Numbered from the stretch's first letter, positions 1 to 9,052 are shown. The stretch is 49,791 bases of DNA from an uncultured Clostridia bacterium (GCA_934476455.1 CAKSNY010000020.1:1-49791); one strand, 5' to 3'. The notes: generated by a model not told the origin, from the letters alone. A program made the numbers and translations.

Positions 1-88
1 CAACTCTTTTTTACAACTTTTTTCGTTTTTTTCTTTCTTTAGGTCAAAATGCTGTGTAAAGGGGCTGTTTAAAAGCTTAAAATTCGAG

Positions 89-138
89 AATTTGGGGAGC
101 TGTCAGAGGGGAAATCCCCTCTGACAGCTCCCCAAATT
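89..138 (-). terminator. 23-bp perfect inverted repeat after the leftmost operon
   Basis: Left arm 89-111 and right arm 116-138 are perfectly complementary around the four-base loop AAAT. The arms contain GGGGAGCTGTCAGAGGGG and its complement. It lies just past the stop of the minus-strand gene ending at 146, so it most likely stops that operon. The tract after the stem is only moderately T-rich, so a small palindromic intergenic repeat is an alternative. The remaining bases 1-88 hold nothing I recognise. Confidence 0.6.
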
Positions 139-145
139 TTAGTTT

Positions 146-811
146 TCAGTTTTCTTTCGGCTTTGCTTCTTTAATAATTTTTATACACATATTCATTGCA
201 GCGTACAAAAACCACAGCATAATAAGTATAAGCGCAATAGGAACAAGTATCTGCGTAAAAGTTGGATTTTTAACGCGCGCATATACAATCGTGCAGACAA
301 TAAACAGTGCGGTAAACACAGAGTACAGATCAAACATACGCATATACGTTACAAAACTGAATATACGCTGTGATGAAAGCTGTGATTTTTCTATTTCATC
401 CGCCGTATCTTTTGTGTATTTTACAGACTTTGCCGCAATTAAATACGTGCTGACGCCGTTTTTCATAAGCTTGACGGCGTGTTCTCGTATACGTTTTTCG
501 TTAAGACGAAAATAATCGTTAAACAAAACGCGGTACTTTTTCGGATTTTCCTCGGAAACTATTATTTTTATACTGTCGCCTTTTATCCAAAGATGCGCTT
601 CTGTCGGCTTAAGCTTAACACGGTAATGCTTTTTATCCTCGCCGAGAATTTTCATAGTAGCGCTGCGGTCTGCCGTTTTGTTTTTATTTATTATTGTGCC
701 GTTTATCTCGCGCCCTTTTAAAATTCCTTCCCTGCCTGTTTGCGGTATTCGGTTTGTAACAAAGCTTATCCACACAAGGCAAATAAACATCATAATTACA
801 AGAAATGTCAT
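146..811 (-). CDS. Hypothetical membrane protein, last gene of the glmS operon
   Basis: A 221-residue protein of unknown function. It has one N-terminal membrane segment (about residues 1-20), a basic soluble middle (about 30-150) and two C-terminal membrane segments in the last 60 residues, ending in a Lys-rich tail. The soluble part may be a small beta-rich domain, but I do not recognise the family. The start at 811 is chosen over the upstream in-frame codon at 880 because GGAG lies about 8 bases before it and because 880 would lie inside the preceding transporter gene. It sits 23 bp after the EamA gene and is probably cotranscribed. Confident as a gene; function unknown. Confidence 0.7.
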   Translation of the reverse strand: MTFLVIMMFICLVWISFVTNRIPQTGREGILKGREINGTIINKNKTADRSATMKILGEDKKHYRVKLKPTEAHLWIKGDSIKIIVSEENPKKYRVLFNDYFRLNEKRIREHAVKLMKNGVSTYLIAAKSVKYTKDTADEIEKSQLSSQRIFSFVTYMRMFDLYSVFTALFIVCTIVYARVKNPTFTQILVPIALILIMLWFLYAAMNMCIKIIKEAKPKEN

Positions 812-834
812 TACTATCACTCCATAACTGTATT

Positions 835-1677
835 TTACAACGCCGCAGTAAATATTCCGGCTATTATAAGCAGTGCACACAAGGTACGCTTAAGCGTTCC
901 CTTTTCGCCAAACATTATTCTTCCGGCAACAATTGCCGCAAGCACCGAAGATTGTTTTATAAGCGTCATAATTGTAATGCGGCTTTGCGGGTTTGAATTT
1001 GCGATAAAAAGAGCCCTGTCGCCTATTACAAAGATTACGCTCAGTAATATAATCCAATAATTTGTTTTAATCGTAGAAAGCTTTACGGGCGTCTTTGAAA
1101 TAAGTACATACACGCCGTACATAACAGACATAAACAGCATATACCAAAACTGAAGCTGCGCGCTTGTAACGGTTTTTGTAAGCCATTTGTCCATAACGCC
1201 GGAGCTTGCCGTAAGAAGGCAGGATAAAAGCGTTAAAAAAACAAATTTTCTGTCTGTCTGAGCCGGTGCGCCCTTTTTATGAACATTTACAAGCACAAGC
1301 CCCATAACCACCATTATAAGCCCCGCGCTTTGCCTTACGGTGCACTTTTCGCCCATAATCAAAACACCGAGCAGCGTTGCAAACAAAACTCGTGCCATAT
1401 CCATAACGCCGTAAAGGCTTACGGGCATATGCTGTATTGAATTAAAAGAGCATATCCACGCGGTAAATACAAAAAGCGATTTTACGGCTATATAAAAATA
1501 ATATTTTCCCGGAATGTCCGTAACATTTTGCGCCGTGGGAATTATGATGATAAAGCCTATCAGCGTATACCAAAAAAGCACCTCAAACATACCGCTTTTT
1601 AAAAGCGCTTTTTTCTTTATTCCTTCCCGCACGCCTTTACATATTCCGAAAACAAGTGTGTAAAATACCCAATCCAA
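835..1677 (-). CDS. EamA/DMT-superfamily transporter
   Basis: About 280 residues, almost wholly hydrophobic, with roughly ten predicted membrane helices arranged as two EamA-type halves. That is the usual build and length of drug/metabolite transporters. The segments around MPVSLYGVMDMARVLFATL and the C-terminal half containing LIKQSSVLAAIVAGRIMFGE match the conserved EamA helix pair with its short charged turn. The substrate cannot be told. I prefer the TTG at 1677, which has AGGGG about 8 bases upstream. The longer frame from a TTG at 1710 overlaps the mtaB stop and has no clear ribosome site. It follows mtaB by 16 bp in the same operon. Confidence 0.8.
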   Translation of the reverse strand: MDWVFYTLVFGICKGVREGIKKKALLKSGMFEVLFWYTLIGFIIIIPTAQNVTDIPGKYYFYIAVKSLFVFTAWICSFNSIQHMPVSLYGVMDMARVLFATLLGVLIMGEKCTVRQSAGLIMVVMGLVLVNVHKKGAPAQTDRKFVFLTLLSCLLTASSGVMDKWLTKTVTSAQLQFWYMLFMSVMYGVYVLISKTPVKLSTIKTNYWIILLSVIFVIGDRALFIANSNPQSRITIMTLIKQSSVLAAIVAGRIMFGEKGTLKRTLCALLIIAGIFTAAL

Positions 1678-1693
1678 ATTTAAAGCCCCTGTT

Positions 1694-2980
1694 TCATATA
1701 AGATCGGCAAACAGCTTGCCGCCTTCTGTTTTTCCTATTTTAACATCTGCAATTTTTCCGTCAAGCGGGGTTTTTGTATACACATATACCCGCTGATAAT
1801 TTTTTGCAAGCCCTTCGCTTATTCCGTTTTGCGTTTGTTCAAATAAAACGCTTTGTCTGCTTCCTATAAGCCCTTTTTCAAACTCCGCAGACAGGCTTTC
1901 GCATATTTTTGAAAGCTCATGCGCACGGTTTTCGCGAATTGTCATGGGCAACTGCACCATCTGCGCCGCTGCTGTTTTGCTTCGCTGTGAATACGGAAAA
2001 ACGTGAACCTTTGAAAATCCTATTTCTTTTACAAATGCTTTTGTCTGTTCAAACTCGTCCTCCGTTTCCCCGGGAAAGCCGCAAATAACATCTGTCGTAA
2101 TTGCCGCATCCGGCATTGCGAGGCGAATGTCATTTATATATTTTGCATACTGCGCCCGCGTGTATTTTCTGTTCATACGTGCAAGCACGGTATCACTGCC
2201 GCTTTGAAGCGATATATGAAAATGGCGGCAAATCTTCTTTTCATTTGCAAGAAAAGATATAAATTCCTTTGTAAATGCCCTCGGGTCAATACTGCTCAGG
2301 CGCACCCGCCGTATATTTTCTATTTCGCATACTGCCCTTACCGCGTCTTGCAGCGACGGCTTTTCAGGAAGATCTTTGCCATAGCTTGCGACGCTTATTC
2401 CTGTAAGCACAACCTCAAAAAAACCTTTCTCCGACAGCCTGAGCGCTTCTTTTTTTATATTTTCAATTCTGCGCGAACGCACGGGACCGCGCGCATACGG
2501 AACGATGCAATAGGAACAGAAATTGTCGCACCCGTCCTGAATTTTTATATAGGCACGCGTGCGCTCAAGCGTGCCTTCGCTTTCAAGCTCTTCATACAGT
2601 CTTTCTTTCATAATGTTGCACACCGTATAGGGATTTTCCCCGCGCAAAAGACCTTCTACCATCTCCGGAATCAGATGCCTGTTTGCAGTACCTGCAACTA
2701 TATCCACCTCGGGCATTTTTTTTATTTCCTCAGCATGGGTCTGTGCATAACAGCCCGAAGCGACAACAATCGCGTCGGGGTTCATTTTTTTTGCGCGGCG
2801 CAGCACCTGTCTGCTTTTCCTGTCACCGATATTTGTAACCGAGCAGGTATTTACAACATATACATCACACTTTTCGTCAAAAGCGCCTATCTCATATCCT
2901 TTACGGCGAAATATGCTTGCGCAGCAATCCGCTTCGTACTGGTTTACCTTACAGCCAAGGGCGTAAAAAGCCGCCTTCAT
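1694..2980 (-). CDS. mtaB: tRNA t6A37 methylthiotransferase MtaB
   Basis: A 428-residue radical-SAM methylthiotransferase that converts t6A37 to ms2t6A37 in ANN-decoding tRNAs. The N-terminal UPF0004 domain carries the three cluster cysteines C10, C46 and C77. The radical-SAM CxxxCxxC is CDNFCSYC at C151, C155 and C158. A short TRAM-like region ends the protein. LGCKVNQYEAD at the N-terminus is typical of MtaB rather than MiaB or RimO. The ATG at 2980 overlaps the TGA of the nudix gene by one base (TGATG), with AGAGGA upstream, so translation is probably coupled. Confidence 0.93.
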   Translation of the reverse strand: MKAAFYALGCKVNQYEADCCASIFRRKGYEIGAFDEKCDVYVVNTCSVTNIGDRKSRQVLRRAKKMNPDAIVVASGCYAQTHAEEIKKMPEVDIVAGTANRHLIPEMVEGLLRGENPYTVCNIMKERLYEELESEGTLERTRAYIKIQDGCDNFCSYCIVPYARGPVRSRRIENIKKEALRLSEKGFFEVVLTGISVASYGKDLPEKPSLQDAVRAVCEIENIRRVRLSSIDPRAFTKEFISFLANEKKICRHFHISLQSGSDTVLARMNRKYTRAQYAKYINDIRLAMPDAAITTDVICGFPGETEDEFEQTKAFVKEIGFSKVHVFPYSQRSKTAAAQMVQLPMTIRENRAHELSKICESLSAEFEKGLIGSRQSVLFEQTQNGISEGLAKNYQRVYVYTKTPLDGKIADVKIGKTEGGKLFADLI

Positions 2981-3525
2981 CAAATCATTCCTCTGTTTTT
3001 CATTTCATTTGTTTTAAGAAGGGCAAGCGCCGTCTTTGCGTCGGCAATCTCTCCCGACAGTACCTTATCTACAAGTTCACCGAGCGGAACGCGTACAATT
3101 TCCATAAATTCGTCCGCATCGCGGTGAATGTTTCCTTTGTACAGGTCCTGCGCGACATACATATGTACAACCTCGTTACAGAAGCCCGGGCTTGGGTAAA
3201 GCTTGCCCATGCTCGTATATCTCTTTGCGCGTACGCCCGTTTCCTCTTCAAGCTCACGCTTGCCGCACTCGAGCGGATCTTCACCGGGGGTAAGCTTGCC
3301 CGCCGGTATTTCAAAAAGGTTTTGGTCAAACGGGCGTCTGTACTGCCACTCCATTATAACGCATCCGTCTTTATCAACAGGAACAACGCATACGCCGCCC
3401 GGATGCTCCACCAGCTCCCGCGTGGCGGTGTTTTCAGCGGGTGTTGTTACCGTGTCCACACGAAGGTTTATTACCTCACCTTTAAAAATATATTCTTTTG
3501 AAACAGTTTTTTCAGAAAAGTCCAT
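2980..3525 (-). CDS. nudF: NUDIX hydrolase, ADP-ribose pyrophosphatase type
   Basis: A 181-residue protein predicted to hydrolyse ADP-ribose to AMP and ribose 5-phosphate. The Nudix box is complete: a Gly, then E, then RELEEETGV (about residues 76-98, starting GKLTPGE). The preceding WQYRRPF and IPAGKL and the following YPSPGF are hallmarks of the ADP-ribose pyrophosphatase branch. Length is normal. It starts 14 bp after the methyltransferase gene and overlaps mtaB by one base, so it belongs to the glmS operon. A broader nucleotide-sugar substrate range is possible. Confidence 0.9.
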   Translation of the reverse strand: MDFSEKTVSKEYIFKGEVINLRVDTVTTPAENTATRELVEHPGGVCVVPVDKDGCVIMEWQYRRPFDQNLFEIPAGKLTPGEDPLECGKRELEEETGVRAKRYTSMGKLYPSPGFCNEVVHMYVAQDLYKGNIHRDADEFMEIVRVPLGELVDKVLSGEIADAKTALALLKTNEMKNRGMI

Positions 3526-3539
3526 TTATGTCAATCCCT

Positions 3540-4667
3540 TCACAATTGTATAAGTGTTTCAAGCTTCGGATTTACGCCCAAAAGCTGTTTTAGCTTTAAA
3601 TAATCCTCTTTGGCGCGCTTTTGGTTTTTTCCGTCCTTAAATGCACGTATGAGAAGATTTTTCGGTGTTTCTACGGGCGAGATATACTCTTGGGCTATCA
3701 CGCTGTAGCCGCACGCCTCCAAAATAAGGCAGCGCAGAGAATCCGTGATAAGGTCTGCCTGCCGCGCACGAAACACGCCGTGTTTTAAAAGCGGCTCAAA
3801 GGGCGCATATGAATATTGCGCCAAAAGCTCTTTATGGCAGCACGGCACTATAAACATTGCCTTTGCCCCGCCGTTTATACCGGCGGCAATTGCCAAATCC
3901 GTTGCCGTGTCACATGCATGCAGACTGATAACTATATCGGGCGTTCTCTTCGGGATAAAATAATTAAGGTCTGTCTCTATAAAAGTCATATTTGAATATC
4001 CCAATTCACAAGCGCTTTTTCTTGACGCCTCTATTACTGTTTTTGAATAATCCACCCCTGTTACGTGGCATCTTTTTTTAAGACAATCGCGCAGATAATA
4101 ATTCATTGCAAACGAAAGATAGCTTTTGCCGCACGCGCAGTCCAAAACCTCAATTTCGCCGGAAAGTTTTTTAAGATAATCCGCCGCAAGCTCGATAAAA
4201 TGGTCTATTTGGTTATACTTTCGTATCATATCGTTTTTTATTTTTCCGTTTTTGCCCATTATGCCGATTTGCGTAAGAAGCGCGTTTGCCTTCGGCGGCG
4301 AAATAAGATACTGCCGCTTTGTAACCGTTGCCGTTTCAAATGTCTGTTCCGGGGCAGAGTCCGAATATTTCATTGCCGCGTTTTTATCGTCCGCGGTTAT
4401 GGTGCAATCCGTCCCGCGTTCGCGGTAAACAAGGCGCATGGCGTCGTAATCGGGCAAAATTTTTTCAATATCATCCCATGAAAACGGCGTATTTTGCCCC
4501 ATAAACAGCATAAAAAGCTTGCCGTCTTCCATTTTTACGGCGGCGGGAAACTCTTTCGTTCCCGATTTAAAGCTTATTTTCATTTCAATAAAATATTCGC
4601 CTTTTCCAAACCTTGCCTCGAGCATTTTTAAATAAAACGAAACACGGCTTATTATATTTGCTTTCAT
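3540..4667 (-). CDS. SAM-dependent methyltransferase (PF13679-like)
   Basis: A 375-residue class I methyltransferase. The SAM-binding glycine-loop equivalent is LDCACGKSYLSFA at about residues 175-187. It is followed by an acidic motif II (VTGVDYS), the HACDTATDLAI motif and VPCCHKE, all typical of the PF13679 family, which includes METTL25- and GSTCD-like proteins. The N-terminal 110 residues form a separate, unassigned domain. The target, most likely an RNA or protein, is unknown. It begins 3 bp after glmS, using a GGAG within the last codons of glmS, and lies 14 bp ahead of the nudix gene. Confidence 0.8.
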   Translation of the reverse strand: MKANIISRVSFYLKMLEARFGKGEYFIEMKISFKSGTKEFPAAVKMEDGKLFMLFMGQNTPFSWDDIEKILPDYDAMRLVYRERGTDCTITADDKNAAMKYSDSAPEQTFETATVTKRQYLISPPKANALLTQIGIMGKNGKIKNDMIRKYNQIDHFIELAADYLKKLSGEIEVLDCACGKSYLSFAMNYYLRDCLKKRCHVTGVDYSKTVIEASRKSACELGYSNMTFIETDLNYFIPKRTPDIVISLHACDTATDLAIAAGINGGAKAMFIVPCCHKELLAQYSYAPFEPLLKHGVFRARQADLITDSLRCLILEACGYSVIAQEYISPVETPKNLLIRAFKDGKNQKRAKEDYLKLKQLLGVNPKLETLIQL

Positions 4668-4670
4668 TTC

Positions 4671-6455
4671 TTACTCCACCGTTACAGACTTTGCCAGATT
4701 TCTCGGTTTGTCGATATCACATCCGCGGCAAAGTGCAGCGTAATATGCCAGGTATTGTGTGGGAACAACGCTTACAAGCGGTGACAAAAGCTCGTTCACG
4801 TCGCTTATAACAATATTGTCGCTGTGTGCGCTGAGCTTTTTGGACACAATTGAAAGAACCTTTGCCCCGCGCGCCTTAACCTCTTTTATATTGCCGCGGG
4901 TGTTGAGGTTGATGCACTCCTGCGTAATAACTGCAATTACGGGCGTATCTTTTTCAATGAGAGCAATCGTTCCGTGCTTAAGTTCGCCTGCGGCAAACCC
5001 CTCGGTTTGAATATACGAGATTTCTTTAAGCTTAAGAGCACCCTCCAGGCACACGTAATAATCCATACTTCTTCCTATATAAAAGCAGCTTCGTGTTGTT
5101 TTAAGGTATTCCTCGGCAAGGCGCTTATAGTCTTCACGGTTGCTGCAAAGGCTTTCCATCGCGGTTGCGACAAGTGCAAGCTCGTATTTTAAATCCATTT
5201 TTTCTTTTGCCATTGAGTTTGCCATAACGGCAAGCACGGCAATTTGCGCCGTATATGCCTTTGTAGACGCTACGGCAATTTCGGGTCCGGCGTAAAGAAG
5301 GAGAGTGTGGTCTGCCTCACGCGAGAGGGTTGACCCCTTTACATTTGTTATCGTAAGCGACTTATACCCCATTTCCTTTACCTTTACCAAAACGGCACGG
5401 CTGTCTGCCGTTTCGCCGCTTTGCGAAATAAATATAAAGAAAGGCTTTTTGGAAAGGAGCGGCATATTATACACAAATTCGCTTGCAAGGCACGCCACTG
5501 CCGGTTTTTTTGCAAGCCTTTCTATAAAGTGCTGCCCTATAAGACCTGCATGATAGCTTGTTCCGCATGCAATTATATATATTTTGTCGCTTGCCAGAAG
5601 GTCGGAAGTTATTTTTTTATCAATGCTCAGTTCTCCGTTTTCGTCCATATACTGTTGCATTATTTTGCGCATTACGAAGGGCTGTTCCTCAATTTCTTTG
5701 AGCATAAAGTGCGGGTATGTTCCCTTTTCCATATCTGACAGGTCTATATCTGCGGTAAAGGTATCTCTTTCTATTTTTTTTGCGTAGCTTGTGTAAAGCG
5801 TAACGTTTTCACACGTTATAACTGCAAACTCTTTATCGTGAATTTCGTAAAACTCATTCGTATGTGCAATCATCGCCATAGCGTCACTGCCTATCATATT
5901 AAATCCGCTGCCCTTACCTACAAGAAGCGGCGATTTATTTTTAACGGCGTAAAGAGTATCGGGGTCCTGCGAATCTAAAATTGCAAGGGCATACGACCCC
6001 TCAATTATTCCCATAATATGCTGTATTGCCACGGGCACGCTTTCCCCGTCATCCGTAAATTTTTGAAGAAGCTGAACTATAACCTCTGTGTCGGTATCGC
6101 TTGAAAAGTGTACCCCTTCGAGATACTGCGCCCTGAGCGCTGCTTCGTTTTCAATTATTCCGTTATGAACAAGCGCAAATCTGGTGGTTATAACCGGGTG
6201 TGCATTTTCTACCGTGGGCTTTCCGTGTGTTGCCCAGCGGGTGTGTCCTATTCCAACAGTTCCGGGGCAGCTTTCACCGTTGTTTGTTTCCTTATACAAA
6301 TTTTCAAGTCTTCCGACTGCTTTTGCATATGTTATTTTATCATTAAATACAGCTATTCCGGCAGAGTCGTACCCTCTGTACTCAAGCTTTGAAAGCCCGT
6401 CCAAAAGGATTGGCGCCGCCTGTTTTTCTCCTATGTAGCCTACTATTCCGCACAT
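4671..6455 (-). CDS. glmS: Glutamine--fructose-6-phosphate aminotransferase GlmS
   Basis: A 594-residue enzyme making glucosamine-6-phosphate, the first step to UDP-GlcNAc for peptidoglycan and surface polymers. The start is fixed by the chemistry: Cys2 of MCGIVGYIG must become the N-terminal nucleophile, and AAAGGAG lies just upstream of 6455. A longer frame from 6473 would bury the cysteine. The N-terminal class II amidotransferase domain is followed by two SIS domains (ACGTSYHAG, then SQSGETADS) and the conserved C-terminal tail DKPRNLAKSVTVE. It is first in a six-gene minus-strand operon. No glmS ribozyme is visible in the 157-bp upstream region. Confidence 0.97.
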   Translation of the reverse strand: MCGIVGYIGEKQAAPILLDGLSKLEYRGYDSAGIAVFNDKITYAKAVGRLENLYKETNNGESCPGTVGIGHTRWATHGKPTVENAHPVITTRFALVHNGIIENEAALRAQYLEGVHFSSDTDTEVIVQLLQKFTDDGESVPVAIQHIMGIIEGSYALAILDSQDPDTLYAVKNKSPLLVGKGSGFNMIGSDAMAMIAHTNEFYEIHDKEFAVITCENVTLYTSYAKKIERDTFTADIDLSDMEKGTYPHFMLKEIEEQPFVMRKIMQQYMDENGELSIDKKITSDLLASDKIYIIACGTSYHAGLIGQHFIERLAKKPAVACLASEFVYNMPLLSKKPFFIFISQSGETADSRAVLVKVKEMGYKSLTITNVKGSTLSREADHTLLLYAGPEIAVASTKAYTAQIAVLAVMANSMAKEKMDLKYELALVATAMESLCSNREDYKRLAEEYLKTTRSCFYIGRSMDYYVCLEGALKLKEISYIQTEGFAAGELKHGTIALIEKDTPVIAVITQECINLNTRGNIKEVKARGAKVLSIVSKKLSAHSDNIVISDVNELLSPLVSVVPTQYLAYYAALCRGCDIDKPRNLAKSVTVE

Positions 6456-6511
6456 AATATTTGCTCCTTTCACCCCTTTTAAACACAGCGGGGCATTCTG
6501 ACATATTATAT

Positions 6512-6540
6512 ATATTACTACATATGGCTCGCTTTTTCAA
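6512..6540 (-). promoter_or_regulatory. SigA-like promoter for the glmS operon
   Basis: Reading the minus strand, TTGAAA (6535-6540) is followed 17 bp later by TAATAT (6512-6517). The predicted start of transcription, near 6504, would give a leader of about 50 nt. Confidence 0.6.
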
Positions 6541-6591
6541 ACATTTTTTAATAATATTAAAAAAACTATGGATTTTTTTTTTATTTTCATA

Positions 6592-6597
6592 TATAAT
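6592..6597 (+). promoter_or_regulatory. Probable -10 box for the Lrp gene
   Basis: A perfect TATAAT lies 34 bp before the Lrp start codon in a T-rich stretch. No convincing -35 hexamer sits 16-18 bp upstream, so this is a weak or activated promoter. It diverges from the glmS promoter. Confidence 0.4.
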
Positions 6598-6630
6598 GTT
6601 TTCTAATCTTTTATGATTGGAGACGAAAAA

Positions 6631-7113
6631 ATGAAAAACGAAATTCTTGCACTTTTGGAACAGGACAGCAGACTTACCGCGGCGAAAATTGCGGTAATGC
6701 TCGGCATAAGCGAGCAGGAGGTCGCCCGAGCCATAAAAGAGCTTGAAGACGAAAATATAATTTTGGGATACAAAACGCTTGTCAATTGGGAACTTGCCGG
6801 GCGCGACACAACAATTGCAAATATAGAGCTTAAACTTACACCGCAGCGCGGCGGCGGGTTTGATACCGTTGCAGAGCGCATATATAAGTTCCCGCAGGTT
6901 AAATCTGTTATTTTGATGTCGGGTGCGTATGACCTTCTTGTAACGGTTGAGGGAAAGAGCCTTAAAGAGGTTGCAATGTTTGTTTCCGAAAGGCTTGCCC
7001 CGATGGAGTCCGTTGTTTCAACGGCAACGCACTTTGAGCTTAAAACCTATAAAAAGGACGGTGTAATCTTTACGGAAAGCGAGGAAGATAATCGGGAGGT
7101 GCTTGGCGTATGA
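6631..7113 (+). CDS. Lrp/AsnC-family transcriptional regulator
   Basis: About 160 residues, the usual Lrp length. The N-terminal winged helix-turn-helix spans roughly residues 5-50 (SRLTAAKIAVMLGISEQEV), and the C-terminal RAM (ligand-binding, oligomerising) domain follows from about residue 60. The ATG at 6631 is chosen because GGAG lies 8-9 bases upstream; the ATG at 6613 would leave almost no leader after the TATAAT. It overlaps the aminotransferase start by 4 bp (ATGA). This regulator/aminotransferase pairing suggests control by an amino acid and probable autoregulation; the ligand cannot be read from sequence. Confidence 0.9.
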   Translation: MKNEILALLEQDSRLTAAKIAVMLGISEQEVARAIKELEDENIILGYKTLVNWELAGRDTTIANIELKLTPQRGGGFDTVAERIYKFPQVKSVILMSGAYDLLVTVEGKSLKEVAMFVSERLAPMESVVSTATHFELKTYKKDGVIFTESEEDNREVLGV

Positions 7114-8285
7114 TAGATTATTCGCAGTTTCTGTCAAAAAACATTTCTGTTCTTCCGCCCTCCGGTATAAGAAAGTTTTTTGATATAGCCGCCGAGATGA
7201 AAGGCGTAATATCGCTCGGTGTGGGTGAGCCCGATTTTGTAACGCCGTGGGCAATACGCGAGGCAGGTATATATTCTCTTGAAAAAGGGCACACGCACTA
7301 CACCGCAAACCGCGGAACTCTGCAGCTGCGCGAGGAAATTTGCGCATATCTTAAACGCAGATACAATCTTTGCTATAATCCAAAGGATGAAACGCTTGTC
7401 ACTGTCGGCGGAAGCGAGGCAATAGACGCACTTATGCGTGCCGTGATTACAGAGGGCGACGAGGTGCTTATCCCCGAGCCGAGCTTCGTTTGCTACAAGC
7501 CGTGCGCAATAATGGCAGGCGGTGTTCCTGTGCCGATTGCAACCGAAGAAAAGGATAATTTCAAGCTTACGCCGGAAAAGCTTTTGGAAAAGATAACAGA
7601 CAAGTCAAAGCTTTTGGTAATGCCGTTTCCCAACAATCCGACGGGCGCTGTTATGACGCGTGAGGATCTTGAAAAAATAGCAAAAATAGTAAAAGAGCAT
7701 AATCTGTTTGTCATATCCGATGAAATATACAGCGAGCTTACGTATGACGGCACACACGTTCCGTTTGCGGCAATAGACGGTATGAAAGAGCGCACGGTAA
7801 CCGTAAACGGCTTTAGCAAGGCATTTGCAATGACGGGGTGGCGCCTCGGTTATGCGTGCGGACCTGCACCTGTTATATATCAGATGACAAAAATTCATCA
7901 ATATGCAATAATGTGCGCACCGACAACAAGCCAATACGCCGCAGTGGAGGCAATGCGAAGCTGTGATGATGACGTTGAGTATATGCGCACGGAATACGAC
8001 CACCGCCGCCGCATAATGCTTGACGGCTTCAGGTCGATGGGGCTTCACTGTTTTGAGCCCAAGGGGGCATTTTACGTATTCCCTAACATAAGCTCTACAA
8101 ATCTTACGAGCGATGAATTTGCAACAAAGCTTTTGTATTCAAAAAAGGTTGCCGTCGTTCCCGGCTCTGCCTTTGGAGAAAGCGGCGAGGGCTTTATCCG
8201 ATGCAGCTATGCCTACAGCGTAAAAAGCATTGAACGCGCTCTTGAAAAAATCGCCGAATTTGTACGTGAAATAAAACAGGTATAA
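7110..8285 (+). CDS. Class I/II PLP-dependent aminotransferase
   Basis: A 391-residue fold-type I aminotransferase of the AspC/PatA-like group. Visible motifs are the N-terminal SLGVGEPDF, the PNNPTG cofactor loop, SDEIYSEL and the Schiff-base lysine in NGFSKAFAMTGWRLGY. The conserved C-terminal arginine that binds the substrate carboxylate is in FIRCSYA. It overlaps the Lrp gene by ATGA and ends in a shared hairpin terminator. The likely amino-group donors are aspartate, alanine or aromatic amino acids; specificity is not decidable here. Intact, normal length. Confidence 0.92.
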   Translation: MIDYSQFLSKNISVLPPSGIRKFFDIAAEMKGVISLGVGEPDFVTPWAIREAGIYSLEKGHTHYTANRGTLQLREEICAYLKRRYNLCYNPKDETLVTVGGSEAIDALMRAVITEGDEVLIPEPSFVCYKPCAIMAGGVPVPIATEEKDNFKLTPEKLLEKITDKSKLLVMPFPNNPTGAVMTREDLEKIAKIVKEHNLFVISDEIYSELTYDGTHVPFAAIDGMKERTVTVNGFSKAFAMTGWRLGYACGPAPVIYQMTKIHQYAIMCAPTTSQYAAVEAMRSCDDDVEYMRTEYDHRRRIMLDGFRSMGLHCFEPKGAFYVFPNISSTNLTSDEFATKLLYSKKVAVVPGSAFGESGEGFIRCSYAYSVKSIERALEKIAEFVREIKQV

Positions 8286-8328
8286 AAAAACAGACCGCAG
8301 CATTTTCAGTGCTGCGGTCTGTTTTTTT
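8284..8328. terminator. Bidirectional terminator between convergent genes
   Basis: A 19-bp stem (8284-8302 with 8310-8328) has a core of CAGACCGCAGCA and its complement, a 7-base loop, and A and T runs on either side. It overlaps the stop codons of both the aminotransferase and the facing secreted-protein gene. Confidence 0.9.
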
Positions 8329-9052
8329 ATACCTGCGTGAAGTCCTTTGCCAAAAACGTAAAGTCCTCCATATTTTCCATATTCTCCATTAAAAGCTCTT
8401 CCTGCTGTACCAGCAATGTCTCTTTCCGCTCGTTTTCCATTTTCTCGTAAATATCCACGGCCGAGAACATAACGCATCCGTTGGCGCTGCCGTGACGTGC
8501 GTTGTATCTTTCCATAAGAGAATTTATATCCTCCGCGATAACGCTTCCCTCGGGATGGCTGCCGAAAGAAAAAGATTCTGAATAATACGCGATATTGTCA
8601 ACAATTTTGTATATTACAAATACGTGTCCGGCGCCGGGGTACTGTGCCGAATGGTTTGACTGTATCGGCAGACTTACAACAACGTTTGAAAGCTCGTTAC
8701 CGTATTTTGCAACAAGTTTTTCCAGACAATCCGCCCCGCTTTCACGGTATACATAATATCCGCCTGAGGTCTGATACACATTTTCAAACCCGCCGTACCA
8801 CATATTGCCGTTTCCGCGGAAGTCAAAATCGCCGTCGAATATTCCCATTGCGCGAAGCTGACAGCGCACGTATGTGCCGCAATAGCCGCTGAAGCTGCCG
8901 CGCCCGAAATACCCTTTTGCCGTTTGATATACCTCGCTTCCGTAGCTTGAAAGCTCATACGGAATGTCATATTCCTGTGCAAGCACACGCCCGCCTGCCG
9001 CAAAAACAGCGGCAGCAGCCAAAAGTGCTGCAATCGTTTTTTTACAAAGCAT
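8327..9052 (-). CDS. Secreted protein, possible papain-like/CHAP-type cysteine peptidase
   Basis: About 241 residues with a clear signal peptide (MLCKK, then a hydrophobic stretch ending in GGRVLA, about residues 1-25). The start at 9052 puts the signal at the N-terminus and has GGAGAG upstream; the longer frame from 9100 adds charged residues before it. After the signal, SGYCGTYVRCQL followed much later by PGAGHVFVIYKI resembles the Cys and His of NlpC/P60 or CHAP-type peptidases. This would suggest cell-wall or peptide hydrolysis outside the membrane. The C-terminus is a Glu/Met-rich tail. Family assignment is tentative; the gene is monocistronic. Confidence 0.6.
   Translation of the reverse strand: MLCKKTIAALLAAAAVFAAGGRVLAQEYDIPYELSSYGSEVYQTAKGYFGRGSFSGYCGTYVRCQLRAMGIFDGDFDFRGNGNMWYGGFENVYQTSGGYYVYRESGADCLEKLVAKYGNELSNVVVSLPIQSNHSAQYPGAGHVFVIYKIVDNIAYYSESFSFGSHPEGSVIAEDINSLMERYNARHGSANGCVMFSAVDIYEKMENERKETLLVQQEELLMENMENMEDFTFLAKDFTQV

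Noticed and set aside
2204..3127. A 307-codon plus-strand frame over mtaB and nudF.
   Set aside because: Shadow of two clear genes, Cys/Tyr/Phe-rich and without motifs.
6456..6612. glmS ribozyme upstream of glmS.
   Set aside because: The leader from the predicted start is about 50 nt, and the conserved ribozyme core is not present in the 157-bp gap.
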